From Platerodrilus igneus (taxonomy: Eukaryota > Arthropoda > Insecta > Coleoptera > Lycidae), in NCBI GenBank assembly GCA_036346225.1, contig JARFIW010000899.1, forward strand, positions 2,852,001-2,916,000: a DNA stretch of 64,000 nucleotides. The letters run 5' to 3'. A program made the position numbers and the translations under genes. Shown here in pieces: positions 33,178-44,292 of this stretch. The stretch's first letter is position 1; each line of letters begins with the position of its first letter. The notes beneath the pieces are model-generated. The model searched no databases. It had not been told where the DNA came from and saw only the letters and a list, made by a program, of their open reading frames with translations.

Positions 33178-35073
33178 TGTCAAAAGGGCACTGAAAATCC
33201 AAAAATCGGAAGATTGGTGACCAAGAATTTTAATTCGAAATTTTGGCAGAACCCAAACCAAGTTGGAGGAAGAACACAAATCGTCTAAATCCAGCAACAA
33301 ACCAAGTTGGACGCCGAACAAGAATCGTCTAAGGCCAACAAACAAACCAAGGTGGACAAGATACAGCATCGATCGAACCCACCAAAGAAACAGATGAAAT
33401 TAATGTAAGTTCATTTCCATACCTTTTTTTTTTAAACCAAAAACTATAATTGATATATGCTAGTATTATAATTATTGATTACCATTTATTTATCATTGTT
33501 TATGAATTTATTTTTATGAATATTGTTTTGAAAATAATTACAAAGTGAATTATTTCAAAAACGAGACTGTATAACATTTTATGAAACTTGAATGTTAAAG
33601 AGATATTTTTCTTTAAAAGCAAATGAGACTTGATTATTTACAAAGAGATTTTCTTAAAACAAATGAGAATTGATATTAAGAGATTCTTACCACAATTATT
33701 AAAACAAACTCAAAATAATCCAAAATAAACGGGCGCACATTCACTAACACCAAAATAAGAAACATCAACTAGCGCGATTCAAACCCACGTTTTCAATCCG
33801 ATAAAATAAAACACAGAACGCAAACTTAAGTTCAAAACTAATTCGAACAAGCAGTACAGAACGTTTAATTAAACCATTGACCTCTACAATACTGAATAAA
33901 TCACAGCAAAAAACACTCTGCAATAATTGAAACTACGGTAATTTAAAACTACCGTAACCCAAAACCTCACCTAAGATAAGCGAAGTCTGCGAACGCAATA
34001 TCATTATTACCTTAAAGAAATAGCTTTCAGGATCTTTTGCACAGTACTAAAATATAATTTCAATTTGCATCATAAGTAATTAAATCCATCACGGAATAAT
34101 AAAGCAATGCAGTTTTGCATTTAATACCTACAAGTAATTAATCCATAAAAGCGTGTACAATTGCAACAATCACGGTATAAAATCTAAACGTTTTTCAACT
34201 AATTAACCAGCATTATAAAGTGCATTATTTAAATACGAAAATAGAATAACGCTAAACGCTCATAATTGTAAAACTGAAAACGCACGTAACGAAGAGTTCA
34301 ATTTCAAGTCGTGAACACCGAGAGATCTAAGAATAAACAGACATAACACTTTACGCAAAGAATTAGCGAGTACGGAAAGTAAATTATCTAATTCCTATAA
34401 ACTGACACCTGTAAGTGCAATTACCTCAACGTACGTGATTAAATAACAAAGACTACATCCTTTAGTAGTTCACGCAAACAATAAAGTACAGAAGCAATTA
34501 ACCTCAAGTAATATTAATTACAAACCAACAGAATTTAACTAAAACAACGCTAAGCGAGAATAAATCCATTTCAGATTCCTTAAGAAGCAGAAACTCAAGA
34601 CTACGGTAATTAACTCAACGTTATTGAATACAAATCTCATGAATACGTCACCGCACTGTGTAATTAAAAATAAATAACAGCAACTACGATTTAAAAAATA
34701 ACCAGACCAGTCTAAACTTAAAATTAATAAATCAAAACCGAAAATTAACAAATCCTGACCAAAAAAATAACGCTGAAAAATAGCAAAGTAAACCTCAATC
34801 CTTACAAAATTTGAAATTACCTAATCTAATTGAAGAATTAACAAACCAAAACCAAAGTTAACGTCACAAAAAAGCAAAACCAACCCCAATTTTTACAAAA
34901 TTCGAAATTATTTAACCCAAAAGAAAAATTAATACAACCCAAACGGAAAGTTAATAAATCCGAAGCAAAAGTAACAATACAAATAGCGAAATAAACCTCA
35001 ATTCAATTCAAAAAAAAAATAATAATAAAATTTTTTTGAAATTTTTCAAAATTGAAAACAACCCTTAACCAAC
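33178..35073 (+). other. Gypsy-B leader, 1.9 kb, A-rich
   Basis: Untranslated leader between primer site and gag. It is poor in T over long stretches and increasingly A/C-rich towards gag (34780-35040). No coding signal in either strand; the minus-strand frame at 34539-34751 is a shadow. It probably carries packaging or splice-donor signals, but I cannot point to one. Confidence 0.6.
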
Positions 35074-36260
35074 ATGAGTAACACTGACTTGCGACTCTAT
35101 TTGGAGACAATCCAGACATTTGATGGCACGGAAGCCCATCTCTCAAATTTCATTGGAGCATCCGAAATGTTCCTAAAAACTTTCTACAAACCCGGAGATG
35201 ACCAAAGAAATTCATTGCTTATACGCTTGATAATAAGTAAACTAACCGGAAGGGCACTAACCTTAATCGCCAGTAGGGACGAATTACAGGAATGGCAGGA
35301 GTTTAAACAACTACTAATTTTCATATTTTGGGGACCAACGTAATATAAAATGCCTGGTACGAGACCTAATAAACCTTAGAATGGAACACAATCAATCCCC
35401 CTACCAATTCGGAATGAAATGCCAAGACGTGAGAAGTTTAATTTTAACAAAATTAAAAATCGAAGAACCCGATCAAAACGTTAGACATTTAAAACAAAAT
35501 GTATGACGAAATGGCACTAGACACATACATAAACGCTTTACCAGAACGACTATCGGATAAAATCAGATTCCAACGACCCCAAAATCTAGAAGAAGCTATG
35601 AGCCTAGTAATAGAAGAAGAAAATGTGATGTATTACCGCAACAGACTATACAATCCCAACGCGAATAAAAGTTATTCACCAATAAAAACCATACAAGCTA
35701 CAAGACAAACAATCCCTCAACAAAAATTCACACCCTTTAACGCACAAACAAGTCAACCGCGAGGTAACAACCCAAGTTTTAACAATACCAATTTTAATAA
35801 TCAATTTAAACATTTTTCAAAACCAACATTTAACCCAACTTTTACGAAACCAGCATTCCAACCAAGATTTAATCAAAACCTAAACCAACAAAGACCAGCA
35901 TTCAACGCAAACCCTAATAGAAATACACCAATGACTAATAACAATAACAACCCTAACAATTATTACAAACCAACACCAATGGATACCTCATCTAGTAACA
36001 CCAGACAAAACACAAAAATAACACATATCCGACCAAACCCTCATCAGAAACGTAATTTTACATCAGAGGAATTATTCCATCAAAAAATAGAAAAATTTGA
36101 CACAGACCAGAATAATTACATTGAGACACCTACGAACAATGAATCAAACCATGCAGAAACTTATGAACGTGACGAACAATACGAAACTTACGAGGAGTAC
36201 GACGAAGAAAATTCAAACTCAAATTTTCAAATGGACCAATTCATAACCGACCAAACTTAA
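35074..36260 (+). pseudogene. gag: Gypsy-B gag, two frameshifts
   Basis: Starts MSNTDLRLYLETIQTFDG; structural protein of the particle. The first block to 35343 ends early because of one extra base near 35320 (Gypsy-A lacks it). A second frame problem lies just before MYDEMALDTY at 35499, identical in Gypsy-A. From there 253 codons are open: PERLSDKIRFQRPQNLEEAM, an Asn/Pro/Gln-rich region with repeated NPTF-like words, and an acidic tail. No zinc knuckle. Ends at TAA 36258-36260, overlapping pol in the -1 frame. Confidence 0.85.
36221..36227 (+). promoter_or_regulatory. Candidate -1 frameshift site, Gypsy-B
   Basis: A AAT TTT in gag frame (codons AAT 36222-36224, TTT 36225-36227). After a -1 slip the frame reads SNGPIHNRPNLINL and stays open through protease and RT to 37894. 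Conserved in Gypsy-A. A downstream stem was not verified. Confidence 0.55.
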
Positions 36261-39200
36261 TAAACTTAAATAATATAAATTACTTAGTATTACCATACAT
36301 AGAAATACCCCACGCCAAATTCAAACTATTAATCGACACTGGATCATCGAAAACATTAATTAGCCCCAGAACCGTACAAAAACATTATTTAGATTATGTA
36401 GAAAGAGAACCATTTAAAATTAAAACAGCTCATCAAACGACACTACACCAATTCGTAGCAAATATACCCTTACCGAGAACATTTAATGTTAAAATGAAAC
36501 ATAAATTTTGTGTATTCGAATTTAACGATAAATATGACGGATTAATCGGAATGGACCTTCTAAGAAAATTAGGAGCCAACATGGACATTAAAAATCGCTT
36601 ATTAAGGACAAAATACGGAAAAATCCCAATTAAATTTCAAAACACACAAATTGAACAAAAATACACTATAGAACCCCGAACGGAAAGAAAAATAAAAATC
36701 CCAGTAAAATCTAACCAAAATTTAGGAATAATAAATCATATGACATTTCAACAAGGAGTAGAAACCCCAACTGCCTTAGTGCAAATAAAAGATAATTATG
36801 CAACCACAACAATATTAAATTCAAACGACTATCCCGTAGAATTATCATTGACAGACCCAATTAACGTAGAAGAACTAAATTTTAACGAAATGGAAATAGA
36901 CGAGAATTTAGAAAATAATTACAACCCAATAGAACATGACGAAATGTTAAGAGAAAATTTAACTAACATCCGCTTTAACACCGATATCAATCAAGAAGAA
37001 GAAAGAGCAATTAAAAACTTATGTTTCGAATACCGCGACATATTCCATTGCGAAGGAATACCATTAACATTCACCAACACAGTAAAACATAATATCGAGT
37101 TAACAGACAATAAACCAATCTTTACAAAAGCATATAGACTACCTCATGCAAGCCAAGAAGAAGCTGACAGACAAGTAGCAGACCTATTAGACCAAGACAT
37201 AATCCAGCACTCCAATTCACCATGGACCAGCCCCGTGTTAATAGTACCTAAGAAATTAGACGCAACCGGAAAGAGAAAGTACAGAATGGTAATAGACTAT
37301 AGAAAGTTAAATGAAAAAACGGTAGATGACAAATATCCACTACCAAATATTACCGAAATTTTAGACAAATTAGGCAAATGCCAATATTTTACAACATTAG
37401 ACCTAGCATCAGGATACCATCAGGTAGAGATGGAAGAAAAGGATATATCAAAAACAGCCTTCAGCACACCTAGAGGACATTACGAATACAAACGAATGCC
37501 ATTTGGATTAAAGAACGCACCCGCTACTTTCCAGAGAGTCATGGACAATATACTACGAGGAATACACAATGAGAAATGCCTTGTATACCTTGACGACATC
37601 ATAGTTTATTCCACATCATTGGTAGAACACATAGAAAGATTGAAAGAAGTATTCGAAAGACTTAGACAAGCACATTTTAAAGTACAATTAGACAAAAGTG
37701 AATTCTTACAAAAAGAAGTATCATTTTTAGGACATGTAATAACACCCCAAGGAGTAATGCCAAATCCAGACAAAACAAATGCAGTTCTAAATTACCCATT
37801 ACCAAAAACAACCAAAGAAATTAAAGGATTTCTAGGACTTAGTGGTTACTACCGCAAATTCATTAAAGGTTACGCTCAGATAACCAAACCCTGACAAATT
37901 GTTTAAAAAGGGAAACAAAATTGAACACACCCAGAATTTATTAAAGCTGTAGACAAAATTAAAAACATATTAACGAATCACCCTGTATTAGAATACCCAG
38001 ACTTTACAAAACCATTTATACTGACGACAGACGCATCGAATGTAGCATTAGGCGCAGTATTGAGCCAAGGAAAAGTATGTAGCGATAAACCTATCAGCTA
38101 CGCATTCAGAACCCTAAATGAAACCGAACAAAAATATAGCACTATAGAAAAAGAGTTATTAGCCATAATTTGGGCAACAAAATATTTTAGACCTTATTTA
38201 TACGGAAGAAAATTTTACATATACACCGATCATAGACCACTAGTATGTTATGCAAACTGAAAGAACCGAATTCAAAATTACAAAGATGGAGAATCAGACT
38301 CGAAGAGTACGATTACGAAATTATATATAAAAAGGGAATTTATAACAACAACGCAGACGCTTTAAGCCGAATCCAACTCAATGCATTAGAAACGGAATCC
38401 ATTATAGGAAACGTAGACGAAGCAGAAAAAAGAGAAGATCCAGACGAGATCGACACAATACATTCGACACAAAACTAAGAACCAAAAAACGCGATTAAAA
38501 TCTTAAACGAAGCAATCGATATGAAACCTAACCAATTTATAATAACAGAAGTTTTAAATAACCCCAATCCAGTAAAATATACAAAAGTAGATAACAAAAA
38601 GATATACCAAATTCAAATAACTAAAGATGACAACGAGGAACAAATAATTAAAATTTTAAAAGAATACACCCCGAGAAAAACGATTTTATTTTATTTCAAC
38701 ACCGAACATTTATACCAAAGATTTTCAGAATTATACATTAAACTATTTAATAACTCTGGACCTGAACTCATCAGATGTACTAGAAAATTAATAACACTAG
38801 ACGACTCTGACGAAATAAACGATGTAATTAGAAATCAACACGAAGGAAAAACCAACCATCGTGGAATTAACAAAACTATAAAGCAACTTGTAAGACGTTA
38901 TTATTTTAAAGACATGAAGGACTTGACCACAGATTTCATTAACCAATGCGAATTATGTGACAAAGCGAAATACGATAGGAAACCCCCAAAGATACCCTTA
39001 ATGTTAACCAAAACACCCGACAAACCATTTCAAACACTACATGCCGATACTCTAGTAGTAGAAGCACAAAACTATCTAACAATTATAGACGCATTCACAA
39101 AAATAGGCCAAGCAATACCAATCACATCCAAAAATAGCATTGACGTGACCCAAGGATTTTTGCAATATTTCACATTTTACGGAACACCCGAATCAATAAC

Positions 39201-39880
39201 TTTAGACAATGGTAGCGAATTTAAAATGAGACAATACTAAACACTTTAGAACTTCACAAAATAAAATTCATTTCATAACGGAAAACCACCCTGAATCAAA
39301 CGGACTAATTGAACGATTACATTTAACCCTGTTAGAACAAATTCGATTATTAAGAATAAATTATAAAAAGGAACATATAACCAATTTAATGTCATACGCA
39401 CTAATCGCCTATAATAACACAATTCACTCATCAACAAATTTTACACCCTTAGAATTAACCTTAGGACATTCAGATTCACGAAATCCCTATGACATACACT
39501 ACAATAAAGAAGTATATCAACAATATGCAAAAGACCACATAGAAAAATTAAAAATAACTTACGACAAGGTAAAAGATAAATTAGAGAACGATAAAGAACG
39601 TATCACCACAACCCGAAATAAAAATACCGACTCAAATAAATTTTCAATAGGACAAACCGTGTATGAGAAAAACTTTCAGAGCAAGCGACATAAAACAGCA
39701 CCCAGAAATTTAGGACCATTTAAAATTAAGAAAATATCAGATAAAAACATAGCAGTAGTAGACAACGATAAAATAACAAAGTATATTCATTTGAAAAACC
39801 TAAGACACCCTGTAATTTCAGATGGACAATCATCACCCTTACCGTCAACCTCCGCCCAGGTAGAACGGACAACCCAATAA
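36228..39880 (+). pseudogene. pol: Gypsy-B pol (protease, RT, RNase H, integrase), broken
   Basis: Protease motif LLIDTGSSKTLI at 36326-36361 in an intact frame with RT. The RT shows [31 protein letters not shown] (first catalytic Asp), [16 protein letters not shown] and YLDDIIVYS (about 37585-37611). The frame is lost near 37892 (one base missing), then RNase H follows: [31 protein letters not shown] (to 38260, then frameshift), DALSRIQ. The integrase shows a zinc region (HEGKTNHRG...CELCDKAK), Asp in LHADTLVV, Asp in LDNGSEF, a frameshift near 39225 and another near 39265, Glu in SNGLIER, and a C-terminal region open at 39389-39880. All main catalytic residues are present but five or so frame breaks prevent one protein. 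Confidence 0.9.
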
Positions 39881-40858
39881 CAATAAATAAAGAACAACCC
39901 CGGTATACTACCAATAAACTAGGCAGTGTACAAAATACAACATTTACTCAAATAATATCCACCCTTACTTTAATGCAACAAATTTTAGCAACATTAAGAA
40001 TAACGAAATAATATTTTTGATAGAAATCTAGATAGTAGAAAGTAACAATTATCATTATTATCATTTATTTGCTTTTCCAACAAAGGTTACTAGCACATAC
40101 CAAGTAATCATACCCAAAACCAAATTCCTATCCCTAAATGAACTGAGATATGGTTATACAAACGAAAATGTACTGAAGTAACACCAAACCAATATTTATG
40201 TCAATCGATGACGACAACAACCATTCAAGAAGACAGTCCTTGTGAAGTACAACTATTAAAATTCTCAAATCATTACGAAAACTGTGAAACCAAACAAATG
40301 CAAATAACTAATATGAAAATTCAAAAAGTTACAGATAACAAATGGATAGCCATTTTCCCAACAGAAGTAATAGCAACCATCCACTGCAACCAAGATGAAA
40401 ATAACCAAGCATTAATCGGAAGCAAACTAATTACCCTCAAAGAAGACTGTTATGTGAAATTGAAAGGAGAAGTAATCAGAGTTTATCAAGATCCCATAAC
40501 AACAAAGAAACTTGCAAACCTACCGGAACTACAATTCAAAATACAACAAGAAGACAAAGAAATAATCAAGAAACCTATGAAGCTAGAGCATCTAGACTTA
40601 GACGACCTCAACCACGCCGTGAAATTAGTGGAAAGTTATAAAGAACAATTAAATGAACTCAATACGCCAAAGTTACATTATAATAATATAAGTATTTGGA
40701 CAATTGTATTGATCATTTTAGTAATTTTTGTAATCATGTATGTATTATACAAAATGTACCTTAGATATAAGAATGAAGGAAACAGTTCTAGATTTAAGGA
40801 AACAAAAGAAAACAAAGAAACGACAAGTATACCTTTAGAAATAATGAATTTTAAATGA
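39881..40858 (+). pseudogene. env: Gypsy-B env, internally deleted
   Basis: Compared with Gypsy-A, two blocks are missing: the first joins sequence near the mature N-terminus to the segment before TQIISTLTLMQQ (about 39935), removing the cleavage site and candidate fusion peptide; the second joins QILATL to IKNNEIIF (about 39998). Short shared words lie at both joints. Further stops and a frameshift follow before 40208. The C-terminal part 40208-40858 is open, including the membrane segment (WTIVLIILVIFVIMYVLY, about 40700-40755) and a basic tail ending at TGA 40856-40858. At the position of the Gypsy-A TGA this copy has Trp. Not functional as an envelope. Confidence 0.85.
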
Positions 40859-40917
40859 AATTGAATAATGTATTTTATGTATTTAAAAATTAAGAAAATC
40901 CTTAATTTTTCATTTAC

Positions 40918-40926
40918 GGTGGGAGG
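40918..40926 (+). promoter_or_regulatory. Gypsy-B polypurine tract
   Basis: GGTGGGAGG directly before the 3' LTR; the same word precedes the Gypsy-A LTR. Primes plus-strand DNA synthesis. Confidence 0.75.
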
Positions 40927-41473
40927 AGTTATGTATCCCCCAATTACCTATATATATTGATATATTGAATCTAATAAGAATTATTAGAAATTATTAAGTA
41001 AAAGTATAAGTTCAATGCAACATTGTAACACAAGGATAACCCAGAGAGGTTATCGACAGTTCATGAGAACGGAATGCAACTTTGCATCCGTGAGGGCAGT
41101 GATACTGCAGGTGGCAGGTCACAAGCGGTCAACAGACCGCAATTACTTAGAATTAAGTTGTTACATTGTAATAAAGTGTACAATTAAAGAGAAACGCAGA
41201 CATGAGATCTGCAAGTTCTCACAGCCGTGTGAGGGGCAGGTTATTATAAAAGGCCCGGGAGCTCAATGCCCGGCAGTCAGTCTTCGAACTCCATACTTCG
41301 TTGTTCAAGCTACTCAACCGAGTCAGTCTTCAAACTCCATACTTCGTTGTTTGAGCTACTCATCAGTACAATTAATTTTTTATAAAGTTACTATGTACAA
41401 ATTATATTAAAATAAATTGTTAAAGTGTCAAAGTTTTTTTTAAAAACCAGCTCCAAAGGCCCGAACTTTAACT
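40927..41473 (+). repeat. Gypsy-B 3' LTR
   Basis: 547 bp; differs from the 5' LTR at about nine positions (for example one base lost near 41073 and TCAAACTCC for TAAAACTCC in the second tandem unit). Confidence 0.92.
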
Positions 41474-41477
41474 CGCG
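41474..41477. repeat. Gypsy-B target duplication, right (CGCG)
   Basis: Partner of 32609-32612; the BEL-A LTR resumes with TCCTGTTGG. Confidence 0.9.
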
Positions 41478-41593
41478 TCCTGTTGGCATGTAGTCACGTA
41501 CCGCTATTATTATGTATTAATAATCATGGCTTACACTTATTAAAAATTATACAATTACAGTCCATTATGTCTCTTTTATTATAAGTGTTATCA

Positions 41594-41598
41594 ATGTG
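41594..41598. repeat. BEL-A target duplication, right (ATGTG)
   Basis: Directly follows the BEL-A LTR end and matches 12860-12864. Sequence to the right continues the old DNA that lies left of 12860. Confidence 0.85.
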
Positions 41599-43059
41599 TG
41601 TGCCGTAATGATCCATACCTTAGACATTTAAATTACAAAAATTAAACAAGTTCAAATATCATTCTGTGTGTTAGTTAGTTATTTTAGCTTCTTTGGCGTA
41701 TAGTAAGTTGTTAAAATTAATTCTGCAAAGCAGCAGTAATCGACAGATAGAAAACTCCTGAACCTAAACAAACATTTTCTGGTGCATTGTTTAGTAACTT
41801 TGAACTATAATTAGGAGTTAACAAACATTCTATTAAGTGGAACTACAAAGCGTAAGCATGCATTAGAGCTACTCCACTCAGCATTCTACAAACTAAAACA
41901 TGGTACTTATTCCACGAACAAACATTAGGCAGTGCTCCAACAATTTTCTATGAAAATTAACTGAAACAGGCTTTCTCTATATTCTGAAAAATCCATAAAT
42001 TCATGAGTGCTCAACGTATACAAATTTTCCCAGTATTTGATCGCTCATTCATTCCCAATATCGTTTCAGTTCTTATAAGGGATAAAACAACTCTAATGTT
42101 GTATTAAATGTCATTCGCACATATTAGCTTTATGGAGTGAAACATTTGCCAAATTCCTTTGAAGTTTACCAAATCGGTCGTAAACGGGTTTGGAAAATAA
42201 AGTGATATTTGGCAATATGTTGTTATTTAAACAGGAAATTTATAATTTCATAGGAAGTGCAAATATGTGTATCACTTAGAAAAAAAGTAAAAGTTGTCTA
42301 AATGTAAAGTTTTTGATTGACTTAAAAGTACTGTGAGGAAAAATCGAACAGGTTCAATTTCGTATAACCGCAATTACAATTTATTTCATAATCGACGTTC
42401 CCCAATCTCTTATTTTCATCTCGCTACGCACCAGTTATATATATATATTTTCTCTTGGTCAATAGTACTATTTAAGTTTCGCAATCGCATAGGTAACTTT
42501 TAAATTATATCTCATTTTATAAATCATTTCATAAAAATAAGAGAAAATCATCTTTCAAGCCACAATCGATTAAAACCGCAAACCTCTCCATTATAATAAA
42601 TCATCTAAACGCTAACATTTAATTGAAGGTGTCCGGTGGTGTCTGAAAGAATCCTATGAAAAATATAAATTTATCCAATTGACTGTAGCCGATCGATCAA
42701 TCACTGTAGCGCGCTGCATTACGCTAAAAATAAATTAGAAGTGAAAAAAAGAAAATGAATCTTGAACTGACAAACTTGTTATTAAACTATCCTGTATAAT
42801 TTTAATTTCATGTAGACTAGTGTTTAAAAACAAGACTTGCAATTAATTCATATTCGTATTTGAATCGTTCCACGAAAATAATCACTTTATTTTAGTTAAA
42901 TACATATTGGAATTTAAATCAAAGGCTTAAACGACAAGAATGTAAACAAACCAATTACAACCATAAAATTTCATAGTGAAAGCATGTCATGCTTTTAACT
43001 AAGTATTAGATTGGAGAAATAATACTGACCTCATTAATATTCATCACAAATATAAGCTT
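41599..43059. other. Intergenic, AT-rich; no gene seen
   Basis: The first bases continue the transposase remnant interrupted by BEL-A. The rest is AT-rich DNA without a recognisable coding or repeat signal, apart from a short TA run (42436-42450). Confidence 0.5.
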
Positions 43060-43479
43060 TAAAAAGTTTACTTTAATAAATTACATCCATTTCGAATGAA
43101 CCTGTACCTTGCGGAAGTTCTAGATTACTAAAACAGGTGAAATAGCTTGCGTGTTCTAATGAGCTAAAGAGCCAAACTACAGATTTAACCAAAGTAGTAG
43201 GGTCGTTAGTGAGGAACCAGACTAAGACAGGTCCCCGAAAGAGGGCAGCGGCTCTTTCGGTACTTAGATTGGCAGAGACCATAGGGGTCGGTATGGCAAT
43301 CTAAGGCACACTACCGCGATGTTGAAGGCAACGGAAAACCACCACATTACCTCTCAAGTACACAGCATACTTAAATTGAAATAAATGTGATGGCATTCTC
43401 TGGGGTGAAAGATTCCGGAATTAAAATACTCCCCATTCGGATCTCCGGAGGACTACTTTGGAGGATGCAATCAGAAAGT

Positions 43480-44292
43480 CCAGAATAAGAGTCGGGAACA
43501 TTTTGCGAATCGGAGCGTGGAATGTTATGAAGCAAGTAGGTAAGCTAGAGGACCTAAAATGGAAATTAATAGGTTAGCACTAGACATAGTAGGGATCAGC
43601 GAAGTTCGGTGGCCAGAGGCGGTGGATTTTTGGAGTGGAGACTTCAGAGTAATTCCTACAGGAGCAGAGGAAGGAAATTTGGGTGTGGAGATAGTTATGC
43701 GAAAAAAATAGGATACTGTGTAGAAAATTACTTACAAAAGAACGAAAGAGTACTCATGGTTAGATTAAAATCTAAACCGGTAAACACAGTAATAATACAA
43801 GTATACATGCCCACCTCTAGCTACAGTAACGAAGAGGTAGAAGCAATCTACAAAGATATCGAAGACATATTTAGATACGTAAAAGAACATGAAAATTTAA
43901 TAATTACGTGGGATTTTAATGCAGTGGTAGGTAAGGGTAGGGAAGGAGCGGTAGTAGTTAAATTTGGTTTAGGCACGAGCAACAACAGAGGAAATATGTT
44001 GAAAGAATTTTGCGACAAGAACAATTTAATCATCACAAACACATTATTTCAACATCATGCTAGAAGACGATATACGTGGAAGATGCCAGGAGATATAGGA
44101 AGATATCAAATAGATTACATTCTTGTTAGACAACTGTTTAGGAATCAAGTAAAAGACTGTAGAAGCTACCCAGAAGCAGGTATAGACACTGACCACAACA
44201 TCGTAATTATGAAGGCCGCACTTAAATTTGAAAATGTGAAAAAAAGAAACGGTAAAACGCACTTTTACTTTGAGAAACGAAAAGATAAATGA
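43480..44292 (+). pseudogene. LINE APE-type endonuclease, lightly broken
   Basis: Starts RIGAWNVMKQVGKLEDL, then (after a one-base loss near 43555) EINRLALDIVGISEVRW with the metal-binding Glu, a further shift near 43707, and an open frame to 44292. That frame has VIIQVYMPTSSY, IITWDFNAVVG (the usual GDFN motif with Gly to Trp), RRRYTWKMPGD, YQIDYILVR and IDTDHNIVIMKA (the SDH-type motif with Thr). The enzyme would nick DNA at the insertion site. Two frameshifts, and a substitution beside the catalytic Asp-Asn pair. Confidence 0.82.

Larger units (their letters stand above)
32613..41473 (+). mobile_element. Gypsy-B: errantivirus-type LTR element, complete ends
   Basis: An 8.86-kb element with two LTRs (AGTTATG...TTTAACT, 548 and 547 bp), a primer site starting TGGCGCAGTCG, a 1.9-kb leader, gag, pol, a shortened env, a polypurine tract and 4-bp CGCG target duplications. 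The TGGCGCAGTCG site and AGT...ACT ends match the 17.6/297/ZAM group of insect errantiviruses. The LTRs differ at roughly nine positions by eye, so the insertion is fairly recent. Reading frames are broken, so it is not competent by itself. Confidence 0.92.
12865..41593 (+). mobile_element. BEL-A: BEL/Pao retrotransposon expanded by nested insertions
   Basis: The outer element of the nest. Its own parts are: 5' LTR (12865-13015 plus 16577-16684), primer binding site, gag start (16942-17741), C-terminal pol (29692-32276), a polypurine-like tract, and 3' LTR (32466-32612 plus 41478-41593). LTR ends are TGTTAAGCC...GTGTTATCA with a 5-bp ATGTG duplication outside. Everything else inside is later insertions. 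The segment from the middle of gag to the middle of the RT is missing, explained by the deletion fusing Gypsy-A to BEL-C. The proteins are decayed, so this is an old and immobile copy. Confidence 0.85.
32466..41593 (+). repeat. BEL-A 3' LTR, split by Gypsy-B
   Basis: Left part 32466-32612, right part 41478-41593. The right part ends GTGTTATCA and is followed by the ATGTG duplication. Gypsy-B sits in between at CGCG. Confidence 0.88.
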
